11,442 nucleotides of DNA from DAONJL01 sp035405645 [NCBI: bacterium] (GCA_035405645.1 DAONJL010000070.1:1-11442); one strand, 5' to 3'; counted from the stretch's first letter, positions 1-7,192 are shown. The notes: generated by a model from the letters alone, not told the origin. Numbers and translations: made by a program.

Positions 1-243
1 CCTTTTAATATTCTAAATGATTACAATTATTTTAATGAAGATATTGCTTATATCCGTCCTATTATTGTTGATGACTTATTTAAAAATTATAATCCAACTT
101 TTTCTTTTATGGATAATTATTTGTTCCATTATGTGACTGAACTTCCCGATTTTTTAAAAATTATAAATTATCAAGCATTTTTAAATATTTATAAGATAAT
201 TCAATATATTTTTCATCAACATCAAGTAATAAAACTTTTCTGA
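1..243 (+). CDS. 3' end of an unrecognised gene entering from the left edge (partial)
   Basis: The first plus-strand frame is open from base 1 to a TGA at 241-243, giving the last 80 residues of a protein whose start lies outside the window. It is the only one of the six frames open through bases 1-160, and those 53 residues read like real protein, with a mixed D/N/Y/P/F composition and a segment around IAYIRPIIVDDLF. The last 27 codons run antisense through the 3' end of the zinc-ribbon/TPR gene, an 83-nt tail-to-tail overlap, and look less protein-like. I recognise no family. Chance openness in AT-rich DNA is the main alternative. Confidence 0.42.
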   Translation, partial: PFNILNDYNYFNEDIAYIRPIIVDDLFKNYNPTFSFMDNYLFHYVTELPDFLKIINYQAFLNIYKIIQYIFHQHQVIKLF

Positions 244-949
244 AATAAGATTTAGCTTCATCTTTTTTATTTAACTTATAATTCACAAGACCAAGATAAA
301 TATATACTTCTGGATTATTTACATTTAATTTTAATGATTTTTTTAAATATGCTTCAGCATCCTGTAATTGATTTAGTTTAAAATAACATACACCAATATT
401 GTAATTTATCAAGAAATCATTTTCTTTTTCTTTTAAATTAGATAAATAAGTTTCCAATGCTTTTGAATAGTTTTGTTCAACAAAATATTTATAACCAATA
501 TCTTCTTCACTTACTTCTGATTTATTTATCCTTTTATCTTGAATTTGTTTTTCTTCTTTTTTTTCTACTATTTGCGATTGAGCAGAAACAGTAGTGGTAT
601 CTTTTATAATCTGCTCTGACACTGCTGGTCTTTTATTTTCTTTTAATTCATTTAATAGTTCTTTTAAGGGTTCTTTTGTCTCTTGTTTTGGTTCTTCTTC
701 TTTTTTGATAATCGTTTCTTTAACTTCTTCCTGTTTTAAAACCTCTTCTTTTTTTATTTGTTCTTGTGGTTGTGCTTCTTCTTTTGGTTTAGTTTGAGAA
801 ACAGGAATTAATTTAGCACCACAAATTGTGCAAAATTTAGCGCCTTTTACTTTTATTGGATGACCATTTGGACAGACTAATTCTTCTTGCGCAAATAATA
901 AAAAAGTAAATAAAAAAATTAATAAAAAAGAGAGAAATAAATTTTTCAT
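161..949 (-). CDS. Secreted zinc-ribbon and TPR repeat protein in the fliJ position
   Basis: This 262-residue protein begins with a Sec-type signal peptide (residues 1-20, hydrophobic and Phe/Leu-rich, probable cleavage after FA). A small zinc-ribbon-like motif follows, with C26, H30, C40 and C43 as likely ligands (CPNGH, then CTICG). Residues 52-145 are a disordered Glu/Lys/Gln-rich linker. The C-terminus (about 150-246) holds three TPR-like helical repeats with typical spacing, such as NPEVYIYLGLVNYKLNKKDEA. The start has an AGGTG-type ribosome site about 7 nt upstream and lies 17 nt after the fliI stop, so the gene should be cotranscribed with fliI. FliJ, a short cytoplasmic coiled coil, commonly occupies this place; this protein is exported and unrelated in architecture. 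TPR domains mediate protein-protein contacts, so a periplasmic or envelope role in flagellum assembly is a guess from position only. Confidence 0.85.
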   Translation of the reverse strand: MKNLFLSFLLIFLFTFLLFAQEELVCPNGHPIKVKGAKFCTICGAKLIPVSQTKPKEEAQPQEQIKKEEVLKQEEVKETIIKKEEEPKQETKEPLKELLNELKENKRPAVSEQIIKDTTTVSAQSQIVEKKEEKQIQDKRINKSEVSEEDIGYKYFVEQNYSKALETYLSNLKEKENDFLINYNIGVCYFKLNQLQDAEAYLKKSLKLNVNNPEVYIYLGLVNYKLNKKDEAKSYFRKVLLLDVDEKYIELSYKYLKMLDNL

Positions 950-966
950 ATTTTACACCTCAATAA

Positions 967-2274
967 TTATTTAAATATTTCAAATAATTTTCTTCTTGTT
1001 TCTTCAAAAGTTCTTTTTTCAAATACCCCTTGTTTTAAAAAATTTATTGCTTTATCTATTTTTTCAATTGCATAATCAATTTTAGCATTAGAGCCTTTAA
1101 CATAAGCCCCAATATTAATTAAATCTTCAGCATCACGATAAACAGCAAGAATTTCACGAAATTTTTGTGCTGCTTCTAATTGTTCCTTTGGCACAATGTC
1201 AATCATCAAACGACTTAAACTTGCTAATACATCTATTGCAGGATACTGATTTTTTTCTGCTAATTCTCTTGATAAAATTATATGACCATCAAGAATACCA
1301 CGAACATTATCTGCTATTGGTTCATTCATATCATCAGCATCAACCAGAATAGTATATAAACCAGTAATTGAGCCTTTTTCTGATGTACCAGATCGTTCAA
1401 GTAAACGTGGCAATAAAGTAAAAACAGAAGGAGTAAACCCTCTTGTAGCAGGTGGCTCGCCAATAGCTAACCCAACTTCACGCTGAGCACGTGCAAATCG
1501 TGTCACAGAATCCATCATAAGCATTACATCTTTGCCCTGGTCACGAAAATATTCAGCAATAGTATGAGCAATAAAAGCACCGCGTAATCGTAATAATGGT
1601 GGTTGATTAGAAGTCGCTACAATTACAATAGAACGCTTTAAACCTTCTTCACCTAAATCCCGTTCAATAAAATCTCTTACTTCACGACCACGCTCGCCTA
1701 TCAGTGCAATAACATTTATATCAGCTGAAGTAAACCGTGCAATCATTCCTAATAATGTACTCTTCCCAACACCACTGCCAGAAAAAATACCAATTCTTTG
1801 ACCTTTACCTAATGTAATTAAACCATCAATAGCAGAGATACCTGTTTGAATAATTTCTTTTATTCTTCTTCTTTTTAAAGGGTCAGGTGGTTGTGAATAA
1901 ATATGTCTTTTATTATTTTTTAAAATAGTGATTTTCTGTTCATCAATAGGTTCACCAATTCCATTTAAAACACGACCTAACATTTCTTCTGATGGATAAA
2001 TAGTTAAAGGTGCACCTGTTGAAATTACCTCTGCACCTGGCGCTAATCCCTGCATATCACCAATTGGCATAAGTAAAACTTTATTATTTCTAAAACCAAC
2101 TACTTCTGCTTTTAATAAATTATCAGAATTTTCATTTTTAATAAAGCATAAATCACCAATACTTGATTTTGGTCCTGAACTTTCGATAACTAAACCAATA
2201 ACATCAGTAACTTTACCTGTTGAACGGATTGTATCTTTTTCTTCAATGATTTGTTTTAATTTATTGAAAACCAT
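967..2274 (-). CDS. fliI: Flagellar export ATPase FliI
   Basis: FliI is the F1-beta-like ATPase of the flagellar type III export apparatus, acting at the cytoplasmic base of the motor to help deliver export substrates. The 435-residue length fits the family. Visible motifs are the Walker A loop GSGVGKST (residues 166-173), the GERGREV segment (193-199), the Walker B strand VMLMMD (250-255) followed by SVTRFARAQRE, and GEPPATRGFTPSVF. The N-terminal beta-barrel region (about 18-90) and C-terminal helical region are present. The ATG is 1 nt after the fliH stop and has no clear Shine-Dalgarno sequence, so translation is probably coupled to fliH. SctN/type III secretion ATPases are close relatives, but the fliE-F-G-H neighbours settle the flagellar identity. 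Confidence 0.97.
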   Translation of the reverse strand: MVFNKLKQIIEEKDTIRSTGKVTDVIGLVIESSGPKSSIGDLCFIKNENSDNLLKAEVVGFRNNKVLLMPIGDMQGLAPGAEVISTGAPLTIYPSEEMLGRVLNGIGEPIDEQKITILKNNKRHIYSQPPDPLKRRRIKEIIQTGISAIDGLITLGKGQRIGIFSGSGVGKSTLLGMIARFTSADINVIALIGERGREVRDFIERDLGEEGLKRSIVIVATSNQPPLLRLRGAFIAHTIAEYFRDQGKDVMLMMDSVTRFARAQREVGLAIGEPPATRGFTPSVFTLLPRLLERSGTSEKGSITGLYTILVDADDMNEPIADNVRGILDGHIILSRELAEKNQYPAIDVLASLSRLMIDIVPKEQLEAAQKFREILAVYRDAEDLINIGAYVKGSNAKIDYAIEKIDKAINFLKQGVFEKRTFEETRRKLFEIFK

Positions 2275-2275
2275 A

Positions 2276-3085
2276 TTATTTAAGATTTTCTAACAATTCC
2301 TGTTCAAGTTCTAAAATTTGAGTTTTTATAGAAGCATCAAAACTCCCAAATTCAGTTTCAACTTTACAGCCGCCTACATCAATATTATTATCAGCAATAA
2401 ATTCAATTTTTTCTAAACTCGGCAATTTAGATTTTATTTCACTTTGATATTCTTTTAATATTTGAATTTCCTCAGGATTAACAAATATTCTGATTATTTT
2501 ACAATCTGATATTTTTTTAATTACATATCTTAAATTATTTAATATAATATTTCTATCACTTTTTATTTCCTGCTTTATTATCTTTTTTGCAATATCAAAT
2601 GTTAAGTGAATTATATCATTTTCATATTTTAATAATTGCTCTTTTTTTTCTTGCTCTAATTTATTAATAATTAGATTTATTGTATTAAATTTTGCAGCAA
2701 ATTCTTTTTCTATCTTTTCTTTGCCAGCATTATATCCTTCACTATATCCTTTATTTTTGCTTTCTTCTTTTATCTTTATTGCTTCCTGTTGTGCTTGATT
2801 TATTATTCTTTGTTTTACTTCTTCTGCTTCTTTAAGAATTTTTTCTTTTATGTGTAAAATTTCACTTTCAACTGATTTAATTTTTTTTTCTTTTTCTATT
2901 TCCAGATTTGAAATTTGTTCTTCTAATAAATCTTTTTGGGATTGTAATTCTTTTATTTTTTCTTCTAATATTTGTGTTGTATCTTTTTCTTTTGATGATG
3001 ATAAAATTCCGCTCCCTAAATTAGGGCCAATAATTATTGTCTGTGGCTCGGTTATTATGTTGTAGGATTCAAATATATTAGACAA
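2276..3085 (-). CDS. fliH: Flagellar export stator protein FliH
   Basis: FliH forms the peripheral stalk that binds FliI and links it to the rotor C-ring. The 269-residue protein has a long Glu/Lys/Gln-rich coiled coil (roughly residues 38-130) and a C-terminal FliH/SctL-type domain. In that domain FDIAKKIIKQEI, RIFVNPEEI and the late DVGGCKVETEFGSFDAS segment (GGC at 238-240) match the V-ATPase-E-like family pattern. The start is TTG, inside the end of fliG (8-nt overlap). No ATG occurs nearby downstream, and AGAGGA lies 5 nt before the TTG, which supports this start. Sequence conservation in FliH is low outside the C-terminal domain, but gene order makes the call firm. Confidence 0.92.
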   Translation of the reverse strand: MSNIFESYNIITEPQTIIIGPNLGSGILSSSKEKDTTQILEEKIKELQSQKDLLEEQISNLEIEKEKKIKSVESEILHIKEKILKEAEEVKQRIINQAQQEAIKIKEESKNKGYSEGYNAGKEKIEKEFAAKFNTINLIINKLEQEKKEQLLKYENDIIHLTFDIAKKIIKQEIKSDRNIILNNLRYVIKKISDCKIIRIFVNPEEIQILKEYQSEIKSKLPSLEKIEFIADNNIDVGGCKVETEFGSFDASIKTQILELEQELLENLK

Positions 3086-4097
3086 CTAATTCCTCTTCGC
3101 CTCCTCTTGCTATTATGATTTCACCTGCTTCTTCTAATCTTCGAATAACATTAACAATTCGCTGTTGTGCTTCTTCAACATCACGCATACGAACAGGACC
3201 CATAAACTCCATATCTTCCTGCAACATAGTTGCTGCGCGTTTTGACATATTTGAAAAGATTTTTTCCTTTACTGTTTCATCTACTGCTTTTAAAGCCATT
3301 GCAAGTTCTTTCATATCAACTTCACGAAGTACCTGTTGTATAGAACGGTCATCAAGCATAACAATATCTTCAAATACAAACATTCTTTTCTTTATTTCTT
3401 CAGCTAAATCCGGGTCTTCTTCTTCCAATGTTTCTAAAATACTTTTTTCTGTGCCACGGTCAACTAAATTTAAAACATCGACAACAGTCTGAATACCACC
3501 AGCAATTGCATATTCTTCACTAACTAATGAAGATAATTTTCTTTCTAAAACACGCTCTACTTCGCGTAAAATATCTGGTGATGTTCTATCCATCATTGCA
3601 ATTCGTTTTGCTACATCAGCCTGAACTTCAACACTTAATTGCGGTAAAATAGCTGCTGCCATTTCTGGTTCAAGATATGATAAAATCAATGCTATCGTTT
3701 GTGGATGCTCATTTTGTATAAAGTTTAATAAATGCGCAGGATCGGCTTTTCTAACAAAATCAAAAGGTTTGACCTGCAAAGAAGAAGTCAAACGATTAAT
3801 TATATCCATTGAGCGTTGTGGACCAAGTGCTTTTTCTAATACATTTCTGGCATAATCAATACCACCCTGTGTAATAAACTCATGTGCAATTAACATATCA
3901 TGAAATTCGCGCATTACATTTTCTTTTTCTTCTGGTTCAATTTTTTCTAACCGCGCAATTTCTAAAGTTAAATCCTCAATTTCTTTATCTGTTAAATGCT
4001 TAAATATATTAGCAGAAAGTTCAGCGCCGAGAGTAACTAAAAAAATTGCCGCTTTTTGTTTACCAGTTAATCCACCTTCTCTCTTTTTTTCTGCCAT
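3078..4097 (-). CDS. fliG: Flagellar motor switch protein FliG
   Basis: FliG is the rotor protein of the C-ring. It binds the FliF tail through its N-terminal domain, binds FliM through the middle domain and interacts with the MotA stator through the C-terminal domain to make torque. The 339-residue length is typical. The middle domain carries the EHPQT motif (130-134), the linker region carries MFVF (239-242), and the C-terminal domain keeps the torque-helix charged residues in the expected order (K270, R287, E294/D295, R303) in the conserved block from ALK through MSKRAA to GPVR. The protein starts at an ATG with AGGTGA about 7 nt upstream, 16 nt after the fliF stop. No motif is missing. 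Confidence 0.98.
   Translation of the reverse strand: MAEKKREGGLTGKQKAAIFLVTLGAELSANIFKHLTDKEIEDLTLEIARLEKIEPEEKENVMREFHDMLIAHEFITQGGIDYARNVLEKALGPQRSMDIINRLTSSLQVKPFDFVRKADPAHLLNFIQNEHPQTIALILSYLEPEMAAAILPQLSVEVQADVAKRIAMMDRTSPDILREVERVLERKLSSLVSEEYAIAGGIQTVVDVLNLVDRGTEKSILETLEEEDPDLAEEIKKRMFVFEDIVMLDDRSIQQVLREVDMKELAMALKAVDETVKEKIFSNMSKRAATMLQEDMEFMGPVRMRDVEEAQQRIVNVIRRLEEAGEIIIARGGEEELVV
3091..3096 (-). promoter_or_regulatory. Ribosome binding site deciding the TTG start of fliH
   Basis: AGAGGA on the minus strand sits 5 nt upstream of the TTG codon and is embedded in the Glu codons at the 3' end of fliG. It is the evidence that fliH uses a TTG start overlapping fliG, and suggests coupled translation of the two. 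Confidence 0.6.
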
Positions 4098-4113
4098 ATT
4101 TAATCACCTTTTT

Positions 4114-5712
4114 TTATTCTTCTAATAACCATGTTTTTAATAAATTTGCAACCATTTCTGGGTCATCACGTGCTGCCTGTTGTGCACGCTTCTGTATTTC
4201 AAGTTTTTCTCTATCCGCTGCTGACATTTCTACTTCATATATTATTCCTGTATCCATTGATTCTTTTGCTGCTAAAGCACGCTTTTTATTTAATTCTTCA
4301 CGAACTAATATCCATCGTTTATTAAGTTCAACTGCTATTATTGTCAATAATATAAAAATTATCACTGCTAAAATACTGTATTTTAAAATTTCTTCTCGTT
4401 TCTTTGCTATTATAATCTGGTTTCGTTTTGCTGTAAATTCTTCTCTTCTATCAAATTGAATATTTTCTACAACTACTTTATCACCACGACCTGGATTTAT
4501 ACCTATTGCTGTTTCTACTAAATTACGAATTTTATCTAATTCTTCCTGAGTTCGTGGCTTATATATCCATTCTGGCAATCCATCTTTATCTGTTTTTTCT
4601 TCATAATCACCATCTATTTGAACTGATGCAGTAATCCTTTCTATTGATGGATTTTTTATTTTTGTTATTATTGCTTTGTTTGGTTGAAAATTATCACGCG
4701 TTTCTTCTTTCTTATATTTTATTGGAAAATCTTTTACGCCTTTATATATTGGTACATTATTGTCCACACCAGGATTACCGCCTGGTTTTAAACCGACTCC
4801 TTCAAATTCTTCTTTTATATTTTCAGAACTCTGTTTTATTGGTTCAAATCCTGTCTGTGAATAATTCTCTTCTTTACTTTCTATTCTATCAAAATTCATT
4901 TCTACTACAACTGATGCCCGAACTTTATCAAAACCATAAGCTTTTCCAATTGTATACATTATCTTATTTTCTAATTCATTTTGTTTCTCTCGTTTTAATT
5001 TTTCTTGCTTTCCTATTTTTGTCTCTTCTAATTCTTCTTCTAATCTAAAATCTGATAATGTAATTCCTTCTGAACTGACAATTGCAACATTTTCTCTTTT
5101 TAAGCCAGGTATAGAATATACTGCAAGATTCATTATTCCTTCTATTTGTTTCTTACTGATTTTTGCATAAGGATGTAAAGTAATTGTAATTGACGCTTTT
5201 GATGGTTCTTCTTCTTCTAAATATAATCTTTGCTTGGGAATATGAATTTGCACTGCTGCTGATTTAACTGGTTCAAGGGAAGCTATCATATTTGCCAGTT
5301 CGCCTTCTAATGCACGCAAATATTGTATATGCTTTTCATATTCTGTCGCTCCAAATTTTAAATTATCAAATAATTTAAAACCTTCATAATTTACCTGCGG
5401 TAATTTATTCTCACTTGCTAATTTTAATAAAATACTATTTCGTTCTGCTTTGGGAACTAAAAGTAAACCACCTTCATATTTATATTTTATATTCCATTGA
5501 TTTAATTGTTTTGAAATTTTTCCACTCTCTTCTATATTTATCTGATGTTCAAATAATGGTGCGTATTTTGTGCCTGTTGAAAAAATTAACAAGACTATAA
5601 AAAATATTATAACTAAGCCAATTATTGATGAATAAATTATTTTTTGATTTTTGTTTAAATTCCCCCAAATTTTTTTAAACTGCTCAATATATTTTTGAAA
5701 TAAATCTTTCAT
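4114..5712 (-). CDS. fliF: Flagellar MS-ring protein FliF
   Basis: FliF multimerises in the inner membrane to form the MS ring, the base for rod and export gate assembly. This 532-residue protein has a first membrane helix at about 25-45 and a periplasmic ring-building region of the YscJ/FliF type (about 48-222, including LFDNLKFG and the Leu/Glu-rich segment after it). A long RBM3-like region follows, then a second membrane helix at about 445-462. The short cytoplasmic tail ends in DDPEMVANLLKTWLLEE, the type of motif that binds FliG. The ATG follows GGAGG by 5 nt and lies 12 nt after the fliE stop. Confidence 0.97.
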   Translation of the reverse strand: MKDLFQKYIEQFKKIWGNLNKNQKIIYSSIIGLVIIFFIVLLIFSTGTKYAPLFEHQINIEESGKISKQLNQWNIKYKYEGGLLLVPKAERNSILLKLASENKLPQVNYEGFKLFDNLKFGATEYEKHIQYLRALEGELANMIASLEPVKSAAVQIHIPKQRLYLEEEEPSKASITITLHPYAKISKKQIEGIMNLAVYSIPGLKRENVAIVSSEGITLSDFRLEEELEETKIGKQEKLKREKQNELENKIMYTIGKAYGFDKVRASVVVEMNFDRIESKEENYSQTGFEPIKQSSENIKEEFEGVGLKPGGNPGVDNNVPIYKGVKDFPIKYKKEETRDNFQPNKAIITKIKNPSIERITASVQIDGDYEEKTDKDGLPEWIYKPRTQEELDKIRNLVETAIGINPGRGDKVVVENIQFDRREEFTAKRNQIIIAKKREEILKYSILAVIIFILLTIIAVELNKRWILVREELNKKRALAAKESMDTGIIYEVEMSAADREKLEIQKRAQQAARDDPEMVANLLKTWLLEE

Positions 5713-5724
5713 TTATTCCTCCAC

Positions 5725-6045
5725 TTATTGCATTCTTTCAAGTGTTGAATACGTACGAACTAATTGATTTTTTATTTCCATTGTAAATTCAAGTGCTGTC
5801 TCTGCTTTTTGTATTGCTAACATTACTTCATGAACATTATTTACTTCACCTAATACAAATTTTCTCGTCATCTCTTCTGATTCTAATTGTAAGGAATTTG
5901 TTGTTGAAAATAATTTTTTTAAAACTTCTGAAAATGATGTGGCTAATTCATTTGATACTGTAGGTTCTTTAATTATTTTATTTTCATAATTTTTTTCTGT
6001 TATCGGAGATGGTAATAATTTTGTTTCAACTATGAATGAATCCAT
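5725..6045 (-). CDS. fliE: Flagellar rod-base/MS-ring adaptor FliE
   Basis: FliE joins the MS ring and export gate to the proximal rod and is the first rod-type protein exported. The 106-residue size fits. The N-terminal third is disordered and variable; the C-terminal two thirds match the family pattern (F..VLKKLF, GEVNNVHEVMLAIQKAETALEF, then NQLVRTYSTLERMQ at the C-terminus). AAGGAGG lies 5 nt before the ATG. It heads the operon. In many bacteria flgB and flgC precede fliE; here they do not. Confidence 0.95.
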   Translation of the reverse strand: MDSFIVETKLLPSPITEKNYENKIIKEPTVSNELATSFSEVLKKLFSTTNSLQLESEEMTRKFVLGEVNNVHEVMLAIQKAETALEFTMEIKNQLVRTYSTLERMQ

Positions 6046-6068
6046 TTTTACCTCCTTTAATTTTTTTT

Positions 6069-6097
6069 ATATTAATTTATACTCTTTTTGTTGTCAA
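6069..6097 (-). promoter_or_regulatory. Sigma70-type promoter of the fliEFGHI operon
   Basis: On the minus strand, TTGACA (6092-6097) and TAATAT (6069-6074) are separated by exactly 17 nt. The -35 is perfect and the -10 matches four of six consensus bases. The predicted start near 6062 would leave a leader of about 17 nt that contains the strong fliE ribosome site. It lies in the 71-nt gap behind the lipoprotein gene, which has no visible terminator, so readthrough from that gene is also possible. Confidence 0.5.
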
Positions 6098-6116
6098 GTA
6101 TAAACATAAATTTTTT

Positions 6117-6620
6117 TTATTTTAAATTTATTTCTATATCTTTGTCAAGTGCTTTAAATCCAATTTTTCTTATCTCTTCTATTTTTTTTATTCTGAATAT
6201 CTCTTCTTCTTCAAAATTAAATATTAATACAAAACTACTTTTTTTTATTTTTATATCGTATTCTTTTTCTGGTATAACAATTATGGAATATGTCTTTATA
6301 TTTTTATAATTATTTTTTTCACGCTGCCATAAATAAATTGCCTTATCTTCTATTGATATTTCAAAATATATTTCATTATCTTGAAAATACAATATTATGC
6401 CTGCTTTACTTATACTCTTAAATTTTATTTTGAAATTTATTTCATTAAAATATTTATTAAATGTAATTTCATTTTCATCCGATGAAAGTGATATAATTGT
6501 ATCCTCGTTTATTTGCCATTTTCCTTTTATTATTTCATAAGTTCCTGATACATTTTTATTTATGTTATTTCTTTGACAATTTGTTAATATGAAAAAACAT
6601 AGAAATATAAATAATTTCAT
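6117..6620 (-). CDS. Small lipoprotein with laminin-G/concanavalin-like pattern
   Basis: A hypothetical protein of 167 residues from the ATG at 6620. It opens with a short Lys/hydrophobic signal peptide ending in LTNC at residue 15, a lipobox-like site with an unusual Asn before the Cys. The rest alternates short beta strands: GKWQINEDTI near the start, AGIILYFQDNEIYFEIS in the middle and RKIGFKALDKDIEINLK at the end. This is the rhythm of concanavalin-like/DUF1080-type jelly rolls, whose last strands often read GKIGLQ. Fold assignment is inference; no catalytic residues are evident. A longer frame using a TTG at 6659 exists, but that TTG falls in a likely -35 box and the extra residues would break the signal peptide. 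A role in the flagellum is not shown, although the gene precedes fliE on the same strand. Confidence 0.75.
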   Translation of the reverse strand: MKLFIFLCFFILTNCQRNNINKNVSGTYEIIKGKWQINEDTIISLSSDENEITFNKYFNEINFKIKFKSISKAGIILYFQDNEIYFEISIEDKAIYLWQREKNNYKNIKTYSIIVIPEKEYDIKIKKSSFVLIFNFEEEEIFRIKKIEEIRKIGFKALDKDIEINLK

Positions 6621-6630
6621 TTCATTAAAT

Positions 6631-6659
6631 AGTCTATTTAATCTAAAAATTTTTATCAA
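6631..6659 (-). promoter_or_regulatory. Possible sigma70-type promoter of the lipoprotein gene (near-leaderless)
   Basis: TTGATA (6654-6659) and TAGACT (6631-6636) on the minus strand are 17 nt apart; they match five and four of six consensus bases. Transcription would begin around 6625, only about five bases before the ATG at 6620. That fits the absence of a Shine-Dalgarno site there and would make the mRNA nearly leaderless. The AT-rich setting makes a chance match possible. Confidence 0.3.
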
Positions 6660-6677
6660 TATTTTTTTTAAAAAAAT

Positions 6678-6704
6678 TAAAGTTTCTTAAATTTTTGCCG
6701 ATAA
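6678..6704 (+). promoter_or_regulatory. Consensus-perfect sigma28 (FliA) flagellar promoter
   Basis: TAAAGTTT (6678-6685), an 11-nt spacer, then GCCGATAA (6697-6704): every position matches the enterobacterial sigma28 consensus TAAAGTTT-N11-GCCGATAA. GCCGATAA is also conspicuously GC-containing for this AT-rich stretch. It points right, towards the flagellin gene, a classic late sigma28 target, whose start codon is about 600 nt away. No comparable sigma28 match is visible closer to the flagellin. The predicted start point is near 6711. Confidence 0.9.
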
Positions 6705-6719
6705 TGATAATAAGACCAA

Positions 6720-6745
6720 AAGTTATATTATGGATGATATAACTT
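6720..6745 (+). promoter_or_regulatory. Hairpin with GGA loop before a ribosome site (CsrA-like arrangement)
   Basis: AAGTTATAT and ATATAACTT form a perfect 9-bp stem around the loop TATGGATG. A GGA in a hairpin loop, here followed by UG, is the core of CsrA/RsmE binding sites. The next GGA lies in the AAGGAGG ribosome site at 6755-6761, about 25 nt on, resembling the two-site layout known from the Bacillus subtilis hag leader. No csrA or fliW gene is in this window, so the link is inference. Confidence 0.35.
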
Positions 6746-6767
6746 ATTTTTAACAAGGAGGTTAAAG

Positions 6768-6806
6768 ATGAAGGAGTTTATTTTCTTTTATAATTCATTT
6801 CCTTAA
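6768..6806 (+). CDS. Possible 12-codon leader peptide
   Basis: An ATG at 6768 lies 6 nt after a strong AAGGAGG ribosome site and opens a 12-codon frame (M K E F I F F Y N S F P) ending in TAA. It is the first translatable frame after the sigma28 promoter. The peptide is hydrophobic and Phe-rich and does not resemble a flagellin N-terminus. It could be a regulatory leader peptide, a relic of a lost gene, or a ribosome standby site. The ribosome site is the only positive evidence. Confidence 0.3.
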   Translation: MKEFIFFYNSFP

Positions 6807-6899
6807 ATCCACGATTAATTTTTTATAAAGCATAAAAAATATATTAAGGGTAAAAAATATAAAGTGTACAATATAATTTTAGTATTGAAGAAAAATTTA

Positions 6900-7192
6900 A
6901 AGGTTATTGTATGTTTTATAAAAATTGAGAAAAAAGAATAAGGTTAAAAATAAGTAAATATTTTTTTTAGGATTTGTAAAAAATAGCAGCATTTAAATGT
7001 ACACTTAAATGTTGAAATATTTTTTATTTCGATTTTTTGAAAAATCGAAAATGAAAGAAAGGTTATGTTTCTGTGAAGAAAAACAAATAATAAGTATATT
7101 TATGATTTATGAAAGAAGAGTAAAAAAATATGTAATTTAACTGTTGTTCATTGAATGGCGAAAATTACAAAAGAAAAAATATATAAAGGTTA
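6900..7192 (+). repeat. Four dispersed AAGGTTA heptamers in the flagellin leader
   Basis: Exact copies of AAGGTTA occur at 6900-6906, 6940-6946, 7059-7065 and 7186-7192, with a one-mismatch GAGGTTA at 6758-6764. G is scarce in this region, so four exact copies look more than expected by chance. Spacing is irregular (about 40, 119 and 127 nt), so this is neither a tandem array nor CRISPR. They could be protein or RNA contact sites in the leader. Confidence 0.35.

Noticed and set aside
161-949. Gene after fliI considered as fliJ
   Set aside because: It has a signal peptide, a zinc ribbon and TPRs and is 262 residues long; FliJ is a cytoplasmic coiled coil of about 150 residues.
3115-3492. Plus-strand open frame of 125 codons
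   Set aside because: It is the antisense shadow of fliG, Ser/Ile/Thr-rich as such shadows are, with no ribosome site. The same applies to the plus-strand frames at 594-797, 1167-1352, 2850-3065, 4046-4459, 4131-4325, 4644-5048, 5415-5600 and 6088-6309.
6143-6148. TTGACA on the minus strand inside the lipoprotein gene considered as a second fliE promoter
   Set aside because: It encodes Leu-Asp within the conserved last strand and has no good -10 at 16-18 nt; the TTGACA at 6092-6097 is a much better fit.
6621-6659. TTG start giving a 13-residue extension of the lipoprotein
   Set aside because: The TTG is part of a TTGATA promoter-like box, has no ribosome site, and would bury the signal peptide behind charged residues.
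7027-7050. Hairpin considered as an intrinsic terminator before flagellin
   Set aside because: The stem is A/T-dominated and is followed by AATGAAAG on the plus strand and an A-rich tract on the minus strand, so neither direction has the needed U-run.
6900-7192. AAGGTTA copies considered as a CRISPR array
   Set aside because: The repeat is only 7 nt and the spacing is irregular, with no cas genes.
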